A DNA stretch of 64,000 bases from Elymus sibiricus (Eukaryota; Streptophyta; Magnoliopsida; Poales; Poaceae). The position numbers and the translations under genes were made by a program. Positions 1 through 12,298 of the stretch are shown piece after piece; within the stretch, counting starts at the first letter, position 1; each line of letters starts with the position of its first letter. The stretch is taken from NCBI GenBank assembly GCA_039707655.1, contig CM077672.1:354870031-354934030 (forward strand), read 5' to 3'. A model generated the notes under the pieces. It worked only from the letters and a program-made list of their open reading frames with translations, ran no database searches and was not told the DNA's origin.

Positions 1-190
1 AGGTTGGGCGGGCTCGGGCTGGATGGGATGATGAGCGCGGCGGCGACGGTACGCACCACCCCATTTGTGGACTGCTTTTCGGCATCAAACGATGCTAGCC
101 AAGCAAATCGATCAGCTAGCGTTCGTTGCTTGTGTATGTGCACCTATCACTATGTACTGCCGTGCCTAGCTCACAAAGAAATCGGGCTTG

Positions 191-337
191 ATGCGCGCCT
201 GGCCGAAAAGGACCCCGTGCCTCCTGCCCATGCTCGGCTCAGCCAACATCGGCGCTGTCAAGATGCACCTGGCCGCTGGCGAGCTCTCCTTCCCCGTCGG
301 CGCCATCAAGAGGGCGGCACACTGGCGCTCCCCTTAG
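191..337 (+). other. Unidentified 48-codon gene-like ORF
   Basis: A GC-rich stretch at the window edge holds an ATG-to-TAG reading frame of 48 codons (MRAWPKRTPCLL... to HWRSP). The segment MLGSANIGAVKMHLAAGEL looks like coding sequence in composition, but I do not recognise a family. It may be the tail of a captured or decayed gene whose body lies left of the window. Nothing around it (no promoter, no splice site) supports an active gene. Confidence 0.2.
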
Positions 338-1329
338 AGTATAGCGTGCACGTCCTGGAACCCTCCGTGCCCAGCGCCTGCATCAATTGGAAGAGGTGGC
401 TCTTGGGGAAAGACACAGAGAGGTCTCAAGAGAGAGAGGTGGCAGTCAAAGCTGGCGTGCCAGCAGTCAACACCAGTCAACGTAGTCAAAACTGGTAGGG
501 GGTTGATTTTTGAACCGGGTGGCAAGTTAAGGGTGTGGAACAACCGGTTTTGAAGTTGAGGGGTGTATCTTAAACCGTGTGGTTAGTTAAGGGTTGTAAT
601 GTGGACTTTTCTCTTCAGTTAATGTAATAAAGCAATTTGTTTATCAGCTAAACATACTAGAGATTTCTATATTTATTTCTTATTATATTGCATAGTTGTC
701 ATAAAATATATCTGACATCTTTTTCAGTACTGTGATTTTGTTATATAAGTTGGTCTACAAACTATTCGTTGTAGAGAGAGTGCATCAGATATAATAGTAT
801 ATGTGTACAACAATTGAAACACTTTTGAGATATGCCATAGCACGAGTTGATCCGAATGATTTTGTCACAGTTAAGGGATTGAAGTGTAATTAAAGTTGTC
901 TATTTCTTTAGTTATTGGGATAGGGCACTAAAATTTGCGCTGCACAAATCTCCCTGCAATTGCAATTGTCAATGATCGTGGCATAACTTATTTCAGAAAC
1001 TTAATACATAGTAAAAAAATTGCTTTAAGCTATGAGGGATATGAATATCGCCAATATTGTCGAATATCTTGATATTATGCTTTTTTATTCTAATTCGTTA
1101 GTTGTTTTTTTATAAATGATAACATATGCATTAAATAAACGCAGAGATAACCTAGAATCATATAAACAATCGATTGAGGAAGAGGCCAATGTTGCGCTCC
1201 TTCTGATAATCAATTCCATTATACATACTCTAAAGTAAGGAGAACTAATGTTTTAAATATACATAATAATGCTGAAACAAGTAGTTCCTAGCCCGTGCAG
1301 ATGCAAGGGTTGAGGACTAGTTAAATTAA
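338..1329. other. Intergenic DNA, no gene seen
   Basis: After a GC-rich tail, a short G/T-rich low-complexity stretch (about 485-600) repeats variants of AACCGG...AGTTAAGGG. This is the style of the ends of small grass DNA transposons, but no paired inverted end or target duplication was found. The rest is AT-rich with no reading frame worth calling. Confidence 0.4.
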
Positions 1330-2482
1330 TTATAAAAGCCTTCAAAGAATTACTAGAGCATATTATATATAATTTAACACCTTCGGAAACATTTTTCACC
1401 TATATATTATTTATCGATAATACCCGGTATTGCCCAATAAACTCCGAAACCCTTCCGGTGACCCCGAAACGCTTCTGATTCCTCTCGGAACTATTCCGAA
1501 TATTAACAAAACTATTTCATAAATAAATCCTCGATACTCTCGTACTACTAACACTCAGCAGATCGTGATTACCTTAAGCTTGTGACCGTGTAGGTTCGGT
1601 AAATCATAGACATGAACGAAACCCCTTCGTTCAATGACCGATAGCGGAACCGTGGACGTCCATATCAATCCCTATGATTACACGAATGACATTCGAGTGA
1701 ACCTTTTGTTATATGTGATGTTCCTTTTGCTTCGCGATACTTTAACAAACCCGAGGTGAGATATATCGGTATCCTCTTGAGTCATACACATGCTCACTAT
1801 ACCGGTCTCCTCGTTGTCGGTTTTGTTCTTCTTTCTCGTTGACATGTTCTGGTATCCCCATGACATAGTCACGTGTGTCTGGCCAGACGATGATGGATGC
1901 CATCACACCGAGAGGGCCCTAAGAATATCTCTCCATCATCGGGGGAGCAAATTCCACTCTCGAGCTATCGTGTCCCTTGTCAAACTTTCCGATGAACCTG
2001 TAAGTTGTCATTATGATCACCAAGTTACTGATGACGTTTAAGCAACCCCAAAGCTCATCGTACGGTAAGAAGTGACTACGATACTCCCATGGCGTCTAAT
2101 GAACTAAAATGACAAGTTAACACTCCATGTTATAGCAATTGATTTATGACAATATTATCTCAAAGTATAACAAACAAGTTTGGGTCTATTCAATATGATC
2201 GTTCTTCTAATGTCATACTCTCAATGTTGTTTTGAGACTATCGTTACACTTAACGATATCTCATGATCAGGAAAACATGATCACCAACAACACTTGAGCT
2301 AGTCTTAGAGGTGGGACTAGGAATCTCATTTTACCATTTATCGTTCTACACGTGCATATGAGTTTTCCACTGAATCGCATATTCCAGGATCATAGCAGTT
2401 ATAGCATAGAATATAAACTCTAAATTATGAACACGGAAATATAATAATACAATATTATTGCCTCTAGGGCATACTTCCAACA
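1330..2482 (-). mobile_element. Copia-type LTR fragment (minus)
   Basis: Read on the minus strand, the sequence starts at 2482 with TGTTGGAAGTATGCCCTAGA and continues GGCAATAATA, the typical start of BARE/Angela-type copia LTRs. It aligns by eye with the plus-strand copia LTR at 9296-11400: shared blocks include the GCACGTG region, CTAAGACTAGCTCAAGTGTTG and the TCTGGCCAGACA region. The lower boundary is blurred near 1330. No internal domain adjoins it, so it is a fragment or a solo LTR. Confidence 0.7.
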
Positions 2483-2623
2483 CCGGGACGTGAAGCTTTC
2501 CGCCTCCACGTCGCCGCCAAGCGACTAATCGGTCGCCGATGCTGAGCCCACCAAGGTTGGCGTCAACGAGAGGGGAGGAGCAGTGGCCTTCCTGGGACAC
2601 GAGCGGCGGCGACCTACCGTGCA

Positions 2624-3230
2624 CTAGTCTTCCTCACTGTCGGCGACGCCCGCGGACGTGCCGGCTTCGTGGTCATCACGGCAGGGCGCGGCCTCGGCGA
2701 TGTCCTCCCTCCTCGTCGGTCTCGCCGAACACCGCCTCGCCCGCGTTGTCGCACTCCTTGTAGGCGGCCTCCACGTCCGCCACCCACTGGCGGTACCGCC
2801 AGCAGGCGAGGCAGATCTCGTGGGCGGAGCGGTAGGACTTGAGCAGCGCCTCCTACTCCGCCAGGTCCGCGTCCGGCGCGACCGCCCTGCCGGCGGCGAG
2901 CTGCTCCTCTGCCTACACGTCCTCCTAGAGGAGGTGGTGGTTGTAGGCGACGCCGGCCTGCGCCTCCCGGAACTGCACCTCCGGCTCCTCCCGCACCATG
3001 TCCATGTAATGGGCACGGGCCTCACCGATGGTCATGGTGCAATGCACCGGCAAGGGTGGCATGGAGGAGGAGGAGGGTGGCATCGGTTCGTCGTCGGCAG
3101 CGTCCTCCATTGGAACGTCGTCGTCCTCCGGCTGCCTGCTTGCCAGCCATCCGGCAACAATGGCGTCCATCTCCTTCTTCTGGTCCGACGTCAGCCCGTC
3201 CCAGAGAGCTTTGGCGGGGGAGGAATCCAT
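2624..3230 (-). pseudogene. Decayed ~200-aa acidic protein gene, unknown family
   Basis: The minus-strand frame starts ATG at 3230 (MDSSPAKALWDGL) and runs about 200 codons to a TAG at 2624 (natural-looking end GVADSEED). It is broken by three in-frame TAG codons (first at 2925) and one single-base shift near the GETDEE segment. The protein is acidic, with a Glu/Asp-rich linker after residue 30 and a tract rich in Ser and Pro. I do not recognise a domain. It lies in the same host DNA as the Harbinger transposase remnant and points away from it, so it may be a companion ORF of that transposon; this is inference. Its TATA box appears to be 8.7 kb away at 11963-11970, separated by an LTR inserted at the transcription start. 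Confidence 0.55.
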
Positions 3231-3281
3231 GGTGGGAGTGGTGCAGAGAGGGATCGGAAGCGGATGACTGCGGTTATGACC

Positions 3282-4261
3282 TGATACGTCTCCAACGTAT
3301 CTACAATTTTTGATTGTTCCATGCTATTATAGTATCAATCTTGGATGTTTTTATAAACATTTACAGCAATTATATATCATTTTTTGGGACTAACCTATTA
3401 ACTTAGTGCCCAGTGCCAGTTGCCGTTTTTTGCCTGTTTTTAGTTTTCCAGAATATCAGTACCAAACGAAGTCCAAATGCCACGAAACTTTTTGGAGATT
3501 TTTTTTCTGGACATAAGAGACACTAGAAGCTTCGGGAGGAGGCCAGAAGCCAGAGGAGGTGGCCACGAGCCACCAGGGCGCGCCTGGGGGGGCAGGTGCG
3601 CCCTGGTGCCTTGTGGGCCCACCTCTGCCCCTTTTGACCTAATTCCACCACTATAAATTCTCAAAAATCGGGAAACCAACAGAAGAGTCCACGAAATACT
3701 TTTTCCGCCGCCGCAAGCTTCTGTTCTCGAGAGATCCCATCTGGAGGCCTTTTCCGGCACTCGGCCGGAGGGGGAATCGATCACGGAGGGGCTCTACATC
3801 AACCTTGCTGCCCTTCCGATGATGCGTGAGTAGTTTACCACAGACCTTCGGGTCCATAGTTAGTAGCTAGATGGCTTCTTCTCTCTTTTTGATCTTCAAT
3901 ACAATGTTCTCCTCGATGTTCTTGGAGTTTTATCTGATGTAATCACTTTTTGCGGTGTGTTTGTTGGGATCCGATGAATTGTGAGTTTATGATCAGATTA
4001 TCCATGAATATTATTTGAGTCTTCTCTGAACTCTTTTATGCATGATTATTATAGCTTCGTATTTCTCTCCGATCTATTGATTTGGTTTGGCCAACTAGAT
4101 TGATTTATCTTGCAATGGGAGAGGTGCTTTGTAATGGGTTCGATCTTGCGGTGCTCAATCCCAGTGACAGAAAGGGACATGACACGTATGTATCGTTGCG
4201 ATTAAGGGTAAAAAGATGGGGTTTATTCATGCGTGAGTTTACTTTGTCTACATCATGTCAT
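3282..4261 (+). mobile_element. Gypsy-type LTR, 5' part (plus)
   Basis: It begins TGATACGTCTCCAACGTATC, the same terminus as every other gypsy LTR in this window, and matches the reverse complement of the first ~980 bp of the LTR at 5713-7278. It stops abruptly near 4261 in the TCATCATGTCATC region. The 3' part of an LTR in the same orientation lies at 11401-11943. The flanks, TGACC (3277-3281) and TGGCC (11944-11948), differ by one transition, so the two pieces are probably one LTR split by later insertions, about 40 bp being lost between them. Confidence 0.75.
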
Positions 4262-4679
4262 CATGGCATCAAAAATAGAATCTGTCAAAAACAGAACAGT
4301 CTGTAGCAATCTATTTAAAAGCCATACTTCTGTAACTCCAAAAATTCTGAAAAATTAGGACAACGTGGGAAATTCATATACCAATACTGTGTAAAAATTT
4401 CAGATTTTTCTGACGCTCCAGTACCGAAACAAAATTTGGGCACTGGACGCAAAACTTTCTGTTTTCCAAACAACATCAATTATATTATCTTCCAAATCAT
4501 CCTAAAGGTATTACTTGGCACAAACACTAATTAAAAACACAAAAACACAATCATACCAGTAGCATAATTGTGAAAACACACAATAACAGAAACAAAAGGT
4601 AAAAATTTATTTTATTCATTGGGTTGCCTCCCAACAAGCGCTATTGTTTTATGCCCCTAGCTAGGCATAATGCATAGTT

Positions 4680-5498
4680 TCAAGTATTGTCATCTTTGGT
4701 TTCCAACTCCTCAATCACACATCCATTTTTTCTAATAGATTTAACATAGGTGTTTCTCACCATCACACTTCTAGGCACAAAATCAAGAGTTTTACTTTTG
4801 TGAATAGGTTCCTTAATTATACCAATGAAATCGGGGTGCACGCTAATCATTTTAAGATCCTCATTTCCCTTACTAGAAGTAGCACCATTGGTTTTAGGGA
4901 CATACATAAACTTGCAATTCTTGCTAGGAGTAGTTTTTTCAATAGTTTTAGTGGAAGAAAAAGCGGAACCTAATTTATTAATAATTTCCTCCAACTTATC
5001 GATCCTAGCGGGACTTTGTTCCACCCTTTCATTAATTATCGGTTCTTTCTCTTTTAGCATGTTAAGAGTAATACCTACTTTTGATGCAAATTGAGTTACA
5101 TGGTTATGAATTTTTTTATCTAAATTTTCAATATCCTCAATGGTAGGCATTTTGTTTTCAATAGCATCTAACCTTTGCATAACATGTTCCAAGGTCAAAG
5201 TTGTTTCATTAATAGTAATAGGTGGTGATCTCACTAAATTTCCCATAGCATTAAAAGCATACGTAGAGGGCCACATTAAGAAATTCCCTCCAGTAATAGT
5301 ATCAAGCACAAATCGATACCAAGTAGTAATGCCCACATAAAAATTGCGAAGAAGGATGGTAGAGGATTGCTTACGAGTTGATCTATTATGAGCATCATAA
5401 ATCCCATACCAAGCATCTTTTAAATTCTCTCCTCCCCTTTGTTTAAAATTAAGTACTTCATTTTCAGGGGTAATAGTAACGAGTGAAGAACTAGCCAT
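4680..5498 (-). CDS. Gag-like protein of a gypsy element
   Basis: A 272-codon open frame starts at ATG 5498 (MASSSLVTITPENEVLN); an in-frame extension upstream has no better start. Residues about 10-90 (ENLKDAWYGIYDAHNRSTRK, then LLRNFYVGIT and LDTITGGNF) have the helical look of the N-terminal gag domain of Athila/gypsy-type elements. The middle is a predicted coiled coil (LEHVMQRLDAIENK, IDKLEEIINKLG) and the C-terminus is basic. There is no CCHC zinc knuckle and no downstream pol, so it is probably a structural protein from a non-autonomous element. It occupies the slot that a different ORF fills in the array at 13225-44865. Confidence 0.6.
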   Translation of the reverse strand: MASSSLVTITPENEVLNFKQRGGENLKDAWYGIYDAHNRSTRKQSSTILLRNFYVGITTWYRFVLDTITGGNFLMWPSTYAFNAMGNLVRSPPITINETTLTLEHVMQRLDAIENKMPTIEDIENLDKKIHNHVTQFASKVGITLNMLKEKEPIINERVEQSPARIDKLEEIINKLGSAFSSTKTIEKTTPSKNCKFMYVPKTNGATSSKGNEDLKMISVHPDFIGIIKEPIHKSKTLDFVPRSVMVRNTYVKSIRKNGCVIEELETKDDNT

Positions 5499-5683
5499 AA
5501 TGATAAAGCAGGCAAAAAGCAAACAAGCAAACAAGAAAAAAAAAGCAAACGGAAAATATTTTTGTATTTTTGTAAAAACGTTTTAGAAGTGGGGGAGATG
5601 AAAATGAGAGGCAAATGGCAAATAAAATAAATGCAAGGAGATGAGAGTTTATGCAAAGGTACTTGATACATGTTGATGATGTC

Positions 5684-5701
5684 TCCCCGGCAACGGCGCC
5701 A
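5684..5701 (-). other. Primer-binding site, tRNA-Asp type
   Basis: On the minus strand this reads TGGCGCCGTTGCCGGGGA, complementary to the 3' end of plant tRNA-Asp(GTC). It lies 11 bases inside the LTR boundary at 5713, the normal position for first-strand priming. Confidence 0.8.
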
Positions 5702-7278
5702 GAAATTCTTCCTGCTACTTGTAGTTTGCGTTGGTATTATCCCCGAAGAGGAAGGGATGATGCAGCATAGCAGAGGTAAGTATTTCCCTTAGTTATGAAA
5801 CCAAGGTTATCAATCCAGTAGGAGAACCATGCAACACCTCGTTAGCAGTACCTGCACACAAACAACAAATCCTTGCACCCAACGCAAACGAGGGGTTGTC
5901 AATCCCTCGGCGGTTAATTGCAAGATTAAATTGTATGTGATAGATAGATAGATTGAAAAAAAAATACAAAATAAAATAAATAAAAGAAAAGTGCAGCAAT
6001 ATTTTTAGGGTTTTAGTAATTTGATTTAGATAGACCCAGGGGCCATAGTTTTCACTAGAGGCTTCTCTCGAGAAAATAGCATACGGTGGGTAGACAAATT
6101 ACTGTTGGGCAATTGATAGAAAAGAAAATAATCATGATGATATCCAAGGCAATGATCATGTATATAGGCATCACGTCCGAGACAAGTAGACCGACTCCTG
6201 CCTGCATCTACTACTATTACTCCACACATCAACCGCTATCCAGCATGCATCTAGTGTATTAAGTCCATAAAGAACGGAGTAACGCCTTAAGAACGATGAC
6301 ATGATGTAGACAAGATAAACTCATGCATGAATAAACCCCATATTTTTACCCTTAATAGCAACGATACATACGTGTCATGTCCCTTTCTGTCACTGGGATT
6401 GAGCACCGCAAGATCGAACCCATTACAAAGCACCTCTTCCCATGGCAAGATAAATCAATCTAGTTGGCCAAACCAAATCAATAGATCGGAGAAGAAATAC
6501 AAAGCTATAATAATCATGCATAAAAGAGATCAGAGAAGACTCAAATAATATTCATGGATAATCTGATCATAAACTCACAATTCATCGGATCCCAACAAGC
6601 ACACCGCAAAAAGTGATTACATCGGATAGAACTCCAAGAACATCGAGGAGAACATTGTATTGAAGATCAAAAAGAGAGAAGAAGCCATCTAGCTACTAAC
6701 TATGGACCCGAAGGTCTGTGGTAAACTACTCACGCATCATCGGAAGGGCAGCAAGGTTGATGTAGAGCCCCTCCGTGATCGATTCCCCCTCCGGCGGAGT
6801 ACCAGAGAAGGCCTCCAGATGGGATCTCTCGAGAACAGAAACTTGCGGTGGCGGAAAAAGTATTTCGTGGACTCCCCTGAGGGTTTCTGATTTTTCTGGA
6901 ATTTATAGTGGTGGAATTAGGTCAAACGGAGCTCTGTGGGCCCCACGAGGTACCAGGGCGCGCCAGCCCCCCCCCAGGCGCGCCCTGGTGCCTCGTGGGC
7001 ACCCCCTGGGGCTTCTGGCCTCCTCCCGAAGCTTTTAGTGTTTATCTTGTCCAGAAAAAAATCTCCAAAAAGTTTCGTGGCATTTGGACTTCGTTTGGTA
7101 TTGATTTTCTGTAAAACAAAAACAGGGCAGAAAACAGCAACTGGCACTGGGCACTAAGTTAATAGGTTAGTCCCAAAAAATGATATATAATTGCTGTAAA
7201 CGTATATAAAAACATCCAAGATTGATAATATAACAACATGGAACAATCAAAAATTATAGATATGTTGGAGACGTATCA

Positions 7279-8990
7279 TGGTACACCCAACCATGTTATG
7301 TCTTTTCTTAACATTTGGAATATGGGGCTTGTGTAAAATATTTACAAACCTATTCCAAATCAGACAAGTGCTACTTCGTAGGTTATCCCAAGTTATTGGG
7401 TATTCCCCCACCACTGTACCGAAGCAAAAGGTTTTGCCACAAAGAACGGTATGCTTTTGAAGAAAATGGTTCTTGCAAAAAGGTGAGTGGGAGGACAGTG
7501 CGACTCGACGAGATAACAGTATCTTCGTCATCAGATCAAAGGAAAGAAACCTTGGAAGTAATTCCAGAGTTTCCTACTGCGACTGATACGGAAACCTCTA
7601 CATGAGATGTATGGACTTCGGTCGAACTTGCAACTGAACCACGTAGGCGAAACTCGTGCAAACCTCTCAGGTGCGCAAGCGAGATATTGTTGTTAGACAA
7701 TAGTATACCTACAATACACAAGGAAGCGTTGATGGGCCCTGAATCCGGAATTGGCTAAATGCCAATATAATCCGAGATAGTTTCCTTACAAATGATTCAA
7801 GATTATATCTTGATAAACCCTTCGGAAGACTTAGAGTCTAACGAACATTAATGGAACTATAAACTGATGTGGATAAAATGTTTTATCCATAAAGCTCGAC
7901 TTGTTGCAATAACAAATTCAAGGAGTTGACTACGATGAGATTGTCTCACCGTGGCGATGCTTAAAGTCAGATCGGGTTAAACTAGCGATTAATACATATT
8001 TCAATCTTGAGATATGATACATGGATGCCAAAAGGATTTCCATGTGATGGAAATGCAACCTAGGACTTGCATGTGATACAGTCCGAAGTATTTTGTCAAT
8101 CCAGAGGATGCTAGTAAGTATGCAAACTTTAGAGTTCCAGCAATGGACAGAAGAGAGCAAAATGGAGTTGGAATCTTCGTTTTGATGAAATAGTCAAAAG
8201 AGTTTGATTTCATCAATGGATAACGAAGATCCTTGTGGTTACAAGAAAGTAAGTGGGAGCATAATAATATTTCTAAAAACTTTGTGTGCTTGACACATTG
8301 TTGATTTGAAATAATATAAATTTCTTGACACGAATTAGGACTTCATTGAAAATAGTTTTTCGATGAAGTGCTTGGGCTAAATAGCCTTGATATTAGGCAT
8401 ATTTATCTACGAGATAGAATTTCCTAATAGGCTAAGCCAAAAATACATATTGACAAGATGCTAAAACAGTTTAGCATAAGAACGCCAAGGAGTGATTCTT
8501 GCCGAAGTCACATGGAAAGAGTTTTGTAAGACTCGGTGTCCCAAAACACTGATGAGCAAAATACATGATGGAGATACCACGCACTCTTGTGTTTGGATTA
8601 ATCATATATTCTATGGTATGTAAAACAACCAGATATGTCCGATACTCCCAAGCTGTTGCGAGTATAGATACCAAAGTGATCAAAGTACTGATCATGGGAC
8701 AACAGTGGAAAATGTCATTAAGTACTAAAGTAGCACTGATGACATGTTTTCTCGCAAGCAGAGATTATGAAGTGCTCGTTGTAAGTAATTACATCGATAC
8801 AGTCTTCATCAATGCTCCATGCGATTTTCGATTTAAGTTAAGGGTTTTGTGTAATACACGATATGGTGGCACGGTAGTTGGAAATTGTTCCAAACAAGTT
8901 ACTGTGGCGATTTCTATAACAAAGGCTAAGTATGTTGACGCTTTGGAAGCGACTAAGAAGATGTTGAATCATATAGTTCATTCATGAACT
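7279..8990 (+). pseudogene. Copia polyprotein remnant (integrase end, RT, RNase H)
   Basis: The remains run in order along the plus strand in several frames with many stops. First is an integrase C-terminal signature (CYFVGYP at about 7370). Then come scattered RT matches (KARLVA near 7893, a KVSGS-like segment near 8245). Last is an RNase H end at 8565-8987, where GGTVVGNCSKQ and ITKAKYVDALEATKK match the copia GGAVSW...SKQ...TEAEYIA...EA region. The catalytic residues are lost, so this copy is dead. The 5' part of the element is missing: the remnant abuts the gypsy LTR end at 7278. Confidence 0.75.
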
Positions 8991-9278
8991 TAGTATGGTT
9001 CCAAGAAGGCTTTGGTCAATGGGACACTATTGTAGATAGTCGCTCCATAGCTTAGTCTGAGGAATCAAGGTTTGACTTGTGATTCACATATATACAAAGC
9101 CAAGTCCACACAAAATATGAATTTTGTGAAAGCGTGAAAATGCGAGGAGATGCAAAGATACACACGGAACTGAAGTTGTCAGATTCGTTGGACATCAGGC
9201 TATACCACGAGCGAAGCATATTTTACACCGGTATGCCATACTTGTAAAGTGTTTTAGCATTGACTAGATTATTGACTC

Positions 9279-9295
9279 TAGTGCAAGTGGGAGTC
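9279..9295 (+). other. Polypurine tract of copia remnant
   Basis: A purine run ending in AAGTGGGAGTC lies directly before the 3' LTR start, in the usual place for second-strand priming. Confidence 0.6.
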
Positions 9296-11400
9296 TATAG
9301 GAGATATGTCCTAGAGGCAATAATAAATGTTATTATTTATCCCCATGTTCGTAATTAAGTTTATATTCCGTGCTATAACTGCTATGGTTCTCGAGTCTAC
9401 AATAACCACGAGGCTCGGAGGGAAACTCATATGCACGTGTGGAATAATAAACGGTAAAATGTATTCCTAGTATGGCCTCTAAGACTAGCTCAAGTGTTGC
9501 ATGATGGTTCTGTTTTCCTGATCATGGGCATGACTATGCCGGCCACTTTGAGGGCACAATGTTAGGAGAACACTTGTGTTGAATCGACCCGATTGATGTT
9601 ATGCTATGAGATACATTCGTCACAAGTTTATGGTTAATAACATAGAGAAAGTTAACGTTTGCATAATTCCTTAGACCATGAGAGTATCGAGTTTCTTCAT
9701 GCTTGCTTCATGAACATTGGGGTTTGTTAAACGTCATCCGTAAATAGGTGGCTATTACGGCGGCTTACGGGTTCATGAAAAAGTATGTCAAGTAACTTGA
9801 TAGCTCAAGATTGGGATTTGCTCCTCCGACAATGGAGAGATATCTCTAGGCCCTCTCGGTGTTACGGTATCCATCATCGTCTGGCCAGACACAATGTGAT
9901 TTGATCACAGGGATGCCAGAACACGGGAACGAGAAAAGAGAAGAAAATCGGTAACGAGGTAACTGGCATAGTGGACAAGTTGTTGATCCACGGGGATGCC
10001 TATAAATCTCACCTCGGGTATTTGTAACATATCGCGAAGCAATAGGAATAGCACACGGCAACTTGTGGTTCACTCAGATATTTATTCGTGTGGGTATAGG
10101 GGTCAATATGGGTGTCCACGGCTCCGATGTTGTTCATTGATCGGAAAGTGTTCCGGGTCATGTCTATATTTCACCGAACCTATAGGGTCACATGCTTAAG
10201 GGTCATCTATCTGCTGAATACTAGACATGGAGTCTGAGAGAAAGTCACCGGAAAAGTTTCGGAGACAACGGAAAAGTTCCGGAGAGAGAACACCGGAATA
10301 GTTTCAGTAGAAACTAAAAAATTGTTTCAGGGTACACCATTAAGTCAAATTCATTTCGGCACACGCCTAGAAATTTTTGGGGCTGCCAGAATTATTCTGG
10401 AAACTTCTGGGATTTTTTCGGAGAAAAAACCCGAAAATGTTCCGGAGCTGCCGGAACCACTTTGGTTGCTTTTCGCAGATGAACATCACTAATCCGGAAT
10501 TGTTTCGGAACGCATCCAAAATTATTTTAGTGGGTACTGGAATTGTTCTAAGACCTACAGAAATATTTTCGGATTTAACGGTCGCGGAAAAATGTTTCCA
10601 TGAATAGTGAAAGTGCTTTTTGGGTTACTTTATGGAAAGCCACCTTTTAGGGCTTTTACCAAAAGGATTCTAGAAGGGCTTGGGGACCAAGGAAGCCCCT
10701 CATGGGGGGCCCCACTAGGGGTGGCCGGCCAAGGAGTGGAGCTCCATGGAGCTCCACTTGCTTCCCCATAATGCCCTTTATGTGTGACATAAACCTTGGG
10801 TATTTTAGGTTTTTGTGAGCCACCCTACCCCTTGCATTTTCCTATAAATAGAGATGGAGAGGAGCTCTCCACACTGACTCTTTCTCACATACACATGCCA
10901 TTGCAATGATCTGGCTTCTTCTCTCCCTCCCCGCGAAATAGTTTCGTAGAGCCGAAAGGCTGTCTGGGTTCCGGTGGGAACTAGTTCTGGACGGCGAAGC
11001 CCTGCCGGATAGATGACACCGTATGTGTGCAACCCCGTAGAGAGGTCGTAGGTTCGGTATTTTGCCCGAGGGGCTGTTCGAGGGTCCTCCCGAAGGGCTG
11101 TCCGAGTTTGAGAGTGCCTCCCGAAGGGCTGTCCGTGACACCGTCCGGGGCACTGTCCGACCGCCTCCCGGAGGGCTGTCCGAGGGACTGTCCGAGGGGC
11201 AGATGAGGGAGTACATCCTCGCGGTTGGGAGGTTGTAAATCCTAGCTGCGGGGATCTGCACCGACGATCTACATCGACTCTACTTCCGCTGCGCTACGAG
11301 TCGGTAACGATCGGATCGAAACCTTGTATGCAGTCTTCATAGTGGTCCTGGGCTGGTGCATAGGTCGGAATTTTTTTGTTTTTTGCTGCGTTCCCCTACA
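9296..11400 (+). mobile_element. Copia 3' LTR
   Basis: The LTR follows the polypurine tract, starts with a mutated terminus (TATAGGAGATATG in place of TGTTGGAGATATG), carries CCTAGAGGCAATAATAA, and ends TTCCCCTACA at 11400. It contains a TATA box at 10843-10850 and, at 11060-11200, several degenerate copies of a CCCGAAGGGCTGTCCGAG unit. A second copy in opposite orientation is at 1330-2482. The bases after 11400 belong to the plus gypsy LTR, so copia DNA was inserted into, or joined to, that LTR. Confidence 0.8.
10843..10850 (+). promoter_or_regulatory. TATA box in copia LTR
   Basis: TATAAATA followed by a purine-rich stretch, in the middle of the LTR where copia U3 promoters sit. Confidence 0.5.
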
Positions 11401-11943
11401 CTAGATGCATGCTGGATAGCGGTCGATGTGTGGAGTAATAGTAGTAGATGCAGGCAGGAGTCGGTCTACTTGTCTCGGACGTGATGCCTATATACATGAT
11501 CATTGCCTTGGATACCGTCATGATTATTTGCTTTTCTATCAATTGCCCAACAGTAATTTGTTTACCCACCGTATGCTATTTTCAAGAGAGAAGCCTCTAG
11601 TGAAAACTATGGCCCCTGGGTCTACTTCTATCATATATTAAAAATCCAAAAAATACCTTGCTGCACTTTTACTTTATTTATTTTATTTTATATTTTAGTT
11701 CAATCTATCTATCTATCACCATACAATTTAATCTTGCAATTAACCGCCAAGGGATTGACAACCCCTTGTTTGCGTTGGGTGCAAGGATTTGTTGTTTTGT
11801 GTGCAGGTACTGTTAATGAGGTGTTGCGTGATTCTCCTGCTGGATTGATAACCTTGGTTTCATAACTGAGGGAAATACTTATCTCTACTATACTGCATCT
11901 CCCTTCCTCTTCAGGGAATTACCAACGCAGCTCACAAGTAGCA
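11401..11943 (+). mobile_element. Gypsy-type LTR, 3' part (plus)
   Basis: Starts inside the LTR (CTAGATGCATGCTGGATAGC) and ends CTCACAAGTAGCA, the 3' terminus of the family whose reversed copies are at 5713, 12773, 13225, 26999 and 43302. It is read as the continuation of 3282-4261 after removing 4262-11400. Confidence 0.75.
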
Positions 11944-11962
11944 TGGCCGGGGCAGTGGTTTA

Positions 11963-11970
11963 TATAGCAA
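11963..11970 (-). promoter_or_regulatory. Probable TATA box of the 2624-3230 gene
   Basis: The minus strand reads TATATAAA. If the plus LTR (3282-11943) and one copy of its target duplication are removed, this box is about 30 bp upstream of 3277 and about 75 bp upstream of the ATG at 3230. That is normal plant promoter spacing. It depends on the LTR-split model. Confidence 0.4.
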
Positions 11971-12298
11971 TGATGGGCGGCAGAGGGACGGACGGGTGGC
12001 GCCGGAGGAGACGCCTCGGTAACCGCGTGCCATCAATGTGGGCAGCAGACGGACGGACGGACGGCCGTCGTGTCATTTGAATGGGCAGTAGTCGCTTGCA
12101 CCGGGAAGCGGCGCGGGCGATGCTCTCTCGGCCGGCGCGCCGCTTCAATGCCGGCGCCAAAGAGCGGTTGCGTCCGCTCTGGCCGGGCATGAATGCAGGC
12201 GCTGACACTTTGGAGCGGCGCTGACCAAAAGCGTGCGGGATGGAGGAGGGGTTTTGGATGGGCCAGAGCGACCAGAAGCGGGCGTGGGAGCGGTCCGG

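Larger units (their letters stand above)
4262..7278 (-). mobile_element. Truncated gypsy element: LTR, PBS, gag-like ORF
   Basis: Minus-strand element. Its 5' LTR is 5713-7278 (TG...CA, 1566 bp), the primer-binding site is at 5684-5701, and a gag-like ORF follows at 5498-4680. A non-coding tail (4262-4600) matches the internal domain at 25509-25830 and 41892-42210. No 3' LTR or polypurine tract remains: the internal sequence ends abruptly against a plus-strand LTR at 4261. No protease, RT or integrase is present. Confidence 0.8.
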
